A stretch of DNA of 40,337 bases from Clostridiales bacterium UBA3259 (lineage in GTDB: Bacteria > Bacillota_A > Clostridia > Oscillospirales > Oscillospiraceae): positions 109,888 to 150,224 of the forward strand of contig DEUP01000033.1 in assembly GCA_002362625.1 (NCBI GenBank). The letters are read 5' to 3'. The notes beneath the pieces are model-generated. The model saw only the letters and a list, made by a program, of their open reading frames with translations, was not told the origin of the DNA and searched no databases. This document shows, in pieces, positions 37,519-40,337 of the stretch (the stretch's first letter is position 1; each line of letters opens with the position of its first letter). A program made the position numbers and the translations under genes.

Positions 37519-38811
37519 ATGCACGAAATTGATTATCGCTACATGCGGCCCAAAAAGGCGGAGGCCCATCGCCGCTGGCAGGAAGCCCCCATGGAGGTCC
37601 GGGATACCCTGGAGGTCTGGCAGGGAGAAAACGCCGCCATTCTGCCTCTGCGCCGGGATCCCAGCCTGCTCTTCGGAAGGGGCGGCGTTGTGGACGAAAA
37701 CGGGCAGTATGTAGCTCTTTCCGCCGTGCCCGACCGGGTGGAGTTTGATTATCCCTTTGAAAAACCGCCTGTTCGGGAGGAGACCGTGGTCTGCTGCGGA
37801 TATCTGGTAGACCAGTGGGGCCACTTTCTGGTGGAAGCCGTCACCCGGCTGTGGTACTTCCTGGAAAACGATCCCACCATCGACAAGTACGTCTTCTTCA
37901 TCGACGAGAACGAGCAGCGGGAGATCCGCGGCAACTACCGGGAATTTTTGGAGCTGCTGGGCGTCTGGGAGAAGACGGAGATCATCAATCGTCCCACAGC
38001 TTACCGGAAGGTTCTGGTGCCGGAGATGTCCTGCCGCAGCCGGATTTTCTACAGCCCTAAGTACCGGGATATCTTCGACCGGGTGGCGGAAAATGTGAAG
38101 GTGGATCCCACCTGGAAGCCCCTCCCCAAAATCTACTACAGCCGCACAAAGCTTGCCAAAGGCCGTCCCTTTGAGTTCGGCTTTGAAACCCTGGACAACT
38201 TCTTCGAAAAGAACGGCTATACCCTGCTCTACCCGGAAAAGGTACCCTTAAGCCAGATGATCTTCTATATCCGCAACGCCCAGGTGGTAGCCTCCCTGTC
38301 CGGCTCCCTGCCCCACAATATGCTCTTTGCCAATCAGGGACAGCGGGTAGAGATATTGGAGCGGTGCGTCCTCAATGATGACAACCAGACCGACGTCAAC
38401 CGGATCCGGGAATTAAAGGTCACACCCATCGACGCCAACATTTCCCTTTACACCATCAACTTTGTAGGCCCCTTCATCATGGCCTACAATGATAATCTCC
38501 AGCGCTTCGCCGAGGACAGAGGCTACCTGCCTCCCGATCCGGAGTATCTGACAAAGCAGCACTACCGCAGGTGCTTCATAAAGTATATGAAGGCCTATGA
38601 AGACCTGTACGGCTACAACTGGTTTATGATGGACTGGTACACGCCCTTCGCGGATTATCTGTGGGAGGCCTATCAGGATGGCTTCAAGTACTTTGGAGAA
38701 TATTTAAACCGCAGCCGTCCCTTCCGGTGGTATCACTATTTTGAGTTCCATTATTTCAAGCAGTTTGTCAAACGCATTCTGTGCAAATTAAACCTGAGGA
38801 AAGAAGGATAA
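37519..38811 (+). CDS. GT61/DUF563-like glycosyltransferase
   Basis: A 430-residue protein paralogous along its whole length to residues 355-781 of the RmlB fusion: both start (D/N)Y-x-Y-x-RPKKA, share LFGRGGV-D, CCGYLVDQWGHFLVEAVTRLWYFLENDPTIDKYVFF, the YYSRTKL strand, the EKVPLSQMIFYIRNAQVVASLSGSLPHNMLFA block, and end with YFEFHYFKQFVKRI. The block with the late NxLF is typical of GT61 family glycosyltransferases. No membrane segment. AAAGGAG precedes the ATG. Probably transfers a sugar made by this cluster; donor and acceptor unknown. Confidence 0.85.
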   Translation: MHEIDYRYMRPKKAEAHRRWQEAPMEVRDTLEVWQGENAAILPLRRDPSLLFGRGGVVDENGQYVALSAVPDRVEFDYPFEKPPVREETVVCCGYLVDQWGHFLVEAVTRLWYFLENDPTIDKYVFFIDENEQREIRGNYREFLELLGVWEKTEIINRPTAYRKVLVPEMSCRSRIFYSPKYRDIFDRVAENVKVDPTWKPLPKIYYSRTKLAKGRPFEFGFETLDNFFEKNGYTLLYPEKVPLSQMIFYIRNAQVVASLSGSLPHNMLFANQGQRVEILERCVLNDDNQTDVNRIRELKVTPIDANISLYTINFVGPFIMAYNDNLQRFAEDRGYLPPDPEYLTKQHYRRCFIKYMKAYEDLYGYNWFMMDWYTPFADYLWEAYQDGFKYFGEYLNRSRPFRWYHYFEFHYFKQFVKRILCKLNLRKEG

Positions 38812-38818
38812 GAAAATT

Positions 38819-39955
38819 ATGTCTACCATTCAAGTATTGAAGCCCAAGTACCATATTGACGAGTGCCTTGCTCAGATTCGGGAATGTCTGGAAAAGGGCT
38901 GGACCGGCTCCGGCTTTAAAACCGCGGAGTTTGAGCAGAAGTGGAAGGAATACACCGGCCACCGCAACGCCTGCTACCTCAATTCCAACACCGCCGGTCT
39001 TCACCTGGCCGTGAACATCCTCAAGCGCAAGTACGGCTGGCAGGACGGGGATGAGGTCATCTCCACCCCCATTACCTTTGTGTCCACCAACCACGCCATC
39101 CTGTATGAAAAACTCCATGTCACCTTTGCGGATGTGGACGAGTATCTGTGCCTGGACCCTGTGGATGTGGAAAAGAAAATCACTGACCGCACCCGTGCGG
39201 TGATCTTCGTGGGCTACGGCGGACGGGTCGGTCAGCTGGACAAGATCATCGCCCTGTGCAAAAAGCACGGCCTGCGCCTGATTCTGGACGCCGCTCACAT
39301 GACCGGTACCCGGGTAAACGGCGTGACCCCCGGCACCTGGGACGGTGTGGATGTGACCGTCTACTCCTTCCAGGCCGTGAAGAACCTGTCTACCGGCGAC
39401 AGCGGCATGATCTGCTTTGCTGATGACGAGTTGGATGCGGTATGCCGGAAGGTCTCCTGGATGGGCATCAACAAGGACACCTACGCCCGTTCAACCAACG
39501 AGGGTACTTATAAGTGGAACTACGGCGTGGATTATGTGGGCTTCAAATATAACGGCAACGCCGTTATTGCCAGCATTGCCCTGGCTCAGCTGCCCTATGT
39601 GGACGAGGAAAATGCCCGCCGCCGGGAAATCGCTGCCATGTATGACAAGGTTTTCAGGACCAATCCCAACATCCACATCATCCCCGCAAACCACCGTGAG
39701 GAGTGTGCCTTCCATCTCTATGAGATTGCCGTTCCCGACCGGGAGGGTCTGCTCTCCGAGCTGGCAAAGAACGACATTTACGGCGGTGTCCACTATCGGG
39801 ACAACACGGAGTTTTCCATGTACACCTATGCCCAGGGCACCTGCCCCAAGGCCCATGAGATCACCCAGCACATCATCACCATGCCCCTGCATATGTACCT
39901 GACGGACGAGGATGTAGAAAAAATCGCCACCATCGTCAATAACTTTGTGAAGTAA
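38819..39955 (+). CDS. DegT/DnrJ/EryC1/StrS-type sugar aminotransferase
   Basis: A 378-residue PLP enzyme that would convert a nucleotide-linked keto sugar to an amino sugar. The N-terminal WTGSGFKTAEFEQKWKEYTG, the cofactor aspartate in LILDAAHMTGTR and the PLP lysine in YSFQAVKNLSTGDSGM follow the family pattern (usually SFHxxKxxxTGEGG; Gln stands where His is common). It follows the GT61-like gene by 7 nt, with GAAAGAAGGA upstream. A 3- or 4-amino-deoxy sugar made from the RmlB product is plausible but cannot be settled by sequence reading. Confidence 0.92.
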   Translation: MSTIQVLKPKYHIDECLAQIRECLEKGWTGSGFKTAEFEQKWKEYTGHRNACYLNSNTAGLHLAVNILKRKYGWQDGDEVISTPITFVSTNHAILYEKLHVTFADVDEYLCLDPVDVEKKITDRTRAVIFVGYGGRVGQLDKIIALCKKHGLRLILDAAHMTGTRVNGVTPGTWDGVDVTVYSFQAVKNLSTGDSGMICFADDELDAVCRKVSWMGINKDTYARSTNEGTYKWNYGVDYVGFKYNGNAVIASIALAQLPYVDEENARRREIAAMYDKVFRTNPNIHIIPANHREECAFHLYEIAVPDREGLLSELAKNDIYGGVHYRDNTEFSMYTYAQGTCPKAHEITQHIITMPLHMYLTDEDVEKIATIVNNFVK

Positions 39956-39967
39956 TCGGAGGAAACT

Positions 39968-40318
39968 ATGCTGGTTTTGGAATATCCTCCCTGCTCCACC
40001 TGCAAGAAGGCCAAGGCCTGGCTGGACAGCCACGGCGTCGCCTACGAGACCCGGCACATTAAGGACGATAACCCCAGCTTTGAGGAGCTGAAGCAGTGGT
40101 ACATGGAAAGCGGTCTGCCTCTGAAGAAGTTCTTCAATACCAGCGGCCTCAAGTACAAGGAGCTGGGCCTGAAGGATAAGCTTCCCACCATGTCCGAGGA
40201 AGACCAGCTTCGCCTGCTGGCTGCGGATGGAATGCTGGTAAAGCGGCCCTTGGTGATCGCCGATGGAAGGATTCTCACCGGCTTCCGGGAGAAGGAATGG
40301 GAACAGGCCCTTTTATAA
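39968..40318 (+). CDS. ArsC/Spx/MgsR-family thioredoxin-fold protein
   Basis: A 116-residue protein of the ArsC-like family: the Cys pair in YPPCSTCKKAKAWL, the helix SFEELKQWYMESGLPLKKFFNTSG, and the cis-proline strand LVKRPLVIADG. The family includes arsenate reductases and the RNA-polymerase-binding regulators Spx and MgsR; the CSTC pair resembles the regulatory/YffB-type members. No other ars genes are nearby, so arsenate reduction is not favoured. GGAGGAAA precedes the ATG, 12 nt after the aminotransferase stop. Confidence 0.88.
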   Translation: MLVLEYPPCSTCKKAKAWLDSHGVAYETRHIKDDNPSFEELKQWYMESGLPLKKFFNTSGLKYKELGLKDKLPTMSEEDQLRLLAADGMLVKRPLVIADGRILTGFREKEWEQALL

Positions 40319-40319
40319 T

Positions 40320-40337
40320 AATGTCTGCTGAATAAGT
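40320..40337. repeat. REP-like element, second copy, cut by the window edge
   Basis: The last 18 bases (AATGTCTGCTGAATAAGT) are identical to the reverse complement of 22337-22354 and end inside the 11-bp palindrome arm. Both copies lie directly behind a gene's 3' end. Confidence 0.75.

Noticed and set aside
39968..40318. Arsenate reductase of an ars operon
   Set aside because: No arsR, arsB or acr3 neighbour; the family also contains Spx/MgsR-type regulators, so a specific arsC name is not supported.

Overview
The window looks like a chromosomal segment of an anaerobic, spore-forming, fairly GC-rich member of the Clostridia, probably Oscillospiraceae-like. Reasons: spoIID and spoVAC are present, nearly every gene has a strong AGGAGG-type ribosome binding site, promoters are of the classic TTGACA-17-TATAAT type, and several families typical of Clostridia occur (DUF1934, HAAS/PadR pair, DUF134, DUF2500, IMPACT/YigZ). 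This taxonomic call is inference from gene content. No tRNA, rRNA, CRISPR array, transposase or prophage was recognised.

Layout. 1-8.1 kb, minus strand: a long housekeeping operon hflX-yigZ-dgt-dnaG-sigma-(degenerate sigma)-cmk-ispH with 4-8 bp overlaps; ispH runs off the left edge. 8.2-10.4 kb, minus: rpmE, then an M29 aminopeptidase/acetyltransferase pair. 10.5-15.0 kb, plus: a homocysteine methyltransferase, an unusual membrane protein fused to an acyltransferase-like domain, birA, a small Ala/Glu/Pro-rich membrane protein, and an XRE regulator/membrane protein pair behind a 23-bp-periodic operator array. 15.1-19 kb: a small secreted protein, DUF1934, ddl and murC (peptidoglycan precursors). 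19-21.2 kb: an NhaC-family transporter behind a lysine riboswitch. 21.3-28.3 kb: sodC-like, spoVAC, traX, a DUF134-NifX fusion, the luxS-mtnN operon, PadR/HAAS, spoIID, an orphan sigma region-4 protein and a 22-residue microprotein. 28.3-33.4 kb: rpsU, two small membrane proteins, and a redox block (an 851-residue CoA-disulfide reductase/rhodanese/siroheme reductase/ferredoxin fusion, a CRP/FNR regulator, thioredoxin). 33.6-40.3 kb, plus: a dTDP-sugar and glycan cluster (rmlA, rmlB fused to a GT61-like transferase, rmlC, a second GT61-like protein, a DegT aminotransferase), ending with an ArsC/Spx-like protein.

How the genes work together. luxS, mtnN and the homocysteine methyltransferase cover much of the activated methyl cycle. 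The CRP/FNR regulator, fused sulfur reductase and thioredoxin look like one redox/sulfur module with palindromes at their promoters. The rml block makes dTDP-deoxysugars, presumably for a surface glycan. The most unusual items are the fused sulfur reductase, the RmlB-GT61 fusion with its tandem paralogue, the membrane/E2-like protein lacking the catalytic histidine, the two-sigma arrangement behind dnaG, the four-copy operator array, the internal ribosome binding site inside the DUF134-NifX fusion, and two kinds of dispersed non-coding repeat.
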